A stretch of 64,000 nucleotides of DNA from Algibacter pectinivorans. GTDB lineage: Bacteria > Bacteroidota > Bacteroidia > Flavobacteriales > Flavobacteriaceae. The position numbers were made by a program, and so were the translations under genes. The notes under the pieces were generated by a model. It was not told where the DNA came from. It worked only from the letters and a program-made list of their open reading frames with translations, and made no database searches. Below are positions 63,395-64,000 of the stretch, one piece after another; position 1 is the first letter of the stretch, and every line of letters starts with the position of its first letter. The stretch covers positions 434,001 through 498,000 of the forward strand of contig NZ_FOMI01000003.1 in NCBI RefSeq assembly GCF_900112595.1, given 5' to 3'.

Positions 63395-64000
63395 ATGACA
63401 GAAGAATTTAATAAAGCATACGAACTCATTTCAGGTAAACTTACAGGTTGGTTAGAGACCATTATTGCCAACTTGCCAAACCTATTAATTGCCATTATTG
63501 TTATGGTGGTATTTTACTATATCTCCAAATACGTTTCAAAACTTGTAGGAAGGTTGGTGTCTAAAAAAGTGCACCAAGATTCTTTGGTTTCTATCATAAC
63601 TAAAATAACTGCGGTGGCCATTATAGCTGTTGGATTATTTTTAGCACTAGGTGTATTAAACTTAAGTAAAACCTTAGAAACCTTAATTGGAGCAGCCGGT
63701 GTATCTGGTTTAGTAATTGGTTTAGCCTTGCAAGGTACGTTAAGTAATACCTTTGCTGGTATAGTACTTAGTTTCCGTAAAAGTGTAGAATTAGGCCATT
63801 GGGTAGAAACCAACGGATATTCTGGTGAAGTTGTGGAAATCAGTTTAAAAAACTTTGTAATTAAGGAAGCCGATAACAATATGGTTTTAATTCCTAATAA
63901 ATCGATACTAGAAAATCCATTAAAAAATTATTCATTAACTACCAAAATGCGTGTATTTATTGAGTGTGGTGTGGGTTACGAATCAGATTTAGACGAAGTA
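63395..64000 (+). CDS. MscS-family mechanosensitive channel (3' part missing)
   Basis: From the ATG at 63395 the frame runs 202 codons to the window edge. It has about three membrane helices; the pore helix GAAGVSGLVIGLALQGTLSNTFAG matches MscS TM3, and the beta domain begins after it (VELGHWVETNGYSGEVVEI). Such channels release solutes during osmotic down-shock. The C-terminal part lies outside the window. Confidence 0.92.
   Translation, partial: MTEEFNKAYELISGKLTGWLETIIANLPNLLIAIIVMVVFYYISKYVSKLVGRLVSKKVHQDSLVSIITKITAVAIIAVGLFLALGVLNLSKTLETLIGAAGVSGLVIGLALQGTLSNTFAGIVLSFRKSVELGHWVETNGYSGEVVEISLKNFVIKEADNNMVLIPNKSILENPLKNYSLTTKMRVFIECGVGYESDLDEV

Noticed and set aside
1-64000. tRNA, rRNA, CRISPR array, insertion sequence, prophage or toxin-antitoxin genes
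   Set aside because: No such feature was recognised on either strand while reading the gaps and gene products; small tRNA-like folds were not tested by computation.

Overview
The window is AT-rich chromosomal DNA from a member of the Bacteroidota, most likely the family Flavobacteriaceae. The evidence is a PorX-type response regulator/PglZ protein of the type IX secretion system, a fused lpxC-fabZ gene, an outer-membrane beta-barrel receptor with a carboxypeptidase-regulatory domain, starts without Shine-Dalgarno sequences, and several TAnnTTTG promoter elements. No rRNA, tRNA, CRISPR array, insertion sequence or phage gene was seen.

Positions 1-36000 hold a large Wzx/Wzy-type surface polysaccharide locus. 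A minus-strand run (9698 down to 1) encodes an FkbH-like protein, an acyl carrier protein, an MBOAT O-acyltransferase, an SGNH-like protein, an EpsG-like polymerase, a GT2 and a GT4 glycosyltransferase, and two CapK/PaaK-like adenylate-forming proteins, the last one cut by the window edge. A divergent plus-strand trio (10297-13644) is a second MBOAT/SGNH acylation module. A second minus-strand run (24268 down to 13915) supplies acidic UDP-sugars (epimerase, two UDP-sugar dehydrogenases), the Wzx flippase, a QueC-like PP-loop protein, a pyruvyltransferase, two GT4 enzymes and a hexapeptide acetyltransferase. A plus-strand operon (25147-31478) carries an aminotransferase, a membrane 4,6-dehydratase, the Wza lipoprotein and the Wzc kinase. 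aroB and proline dehydrogenase interrupt the locus before a soluble CapD-like dehydratase and a PglC-like initiating sugar transferase.

Positions 36000-54000 are mostly housekeeping: alanine dehydrogenase, an outer-membrane receptor, tsaE, porX, an HD-domain protein, then the plus-strand lipid A series lpxD, lpxC-fabZ, lpxA, efp and a second lpxD-like gene, followed by sucD, fabG, a VWA membrane protein and a prohibitin-like protein. The intergenic gaps here hold terminators and three kinds of palindromic or heptamer repeat.

Positions 54000-61300 hold a complete histidine operon in the order hisG-D-C-B-H-A-F-IE. A 17-residue leader peptide with four His codons and a full set of competing hairpins precede it, which is a clear transcription attenuator. 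The window ends with a small membrane protein, a divergent TruA-like pseudouridine synthase, a possible 40-residue gene, a Dps protein and the start of an MscS channel.

The most notable points are the FkbH-ACP-MBOAT-SGNH module, which looks like a Dlt-type route for putting a carrier-bound acyl group (perhaps glyceryl) on the polysaccharide; the his attenuator; the PP-loop protein of unknown role among the glycosyltransferases; and the intergenic repeats.
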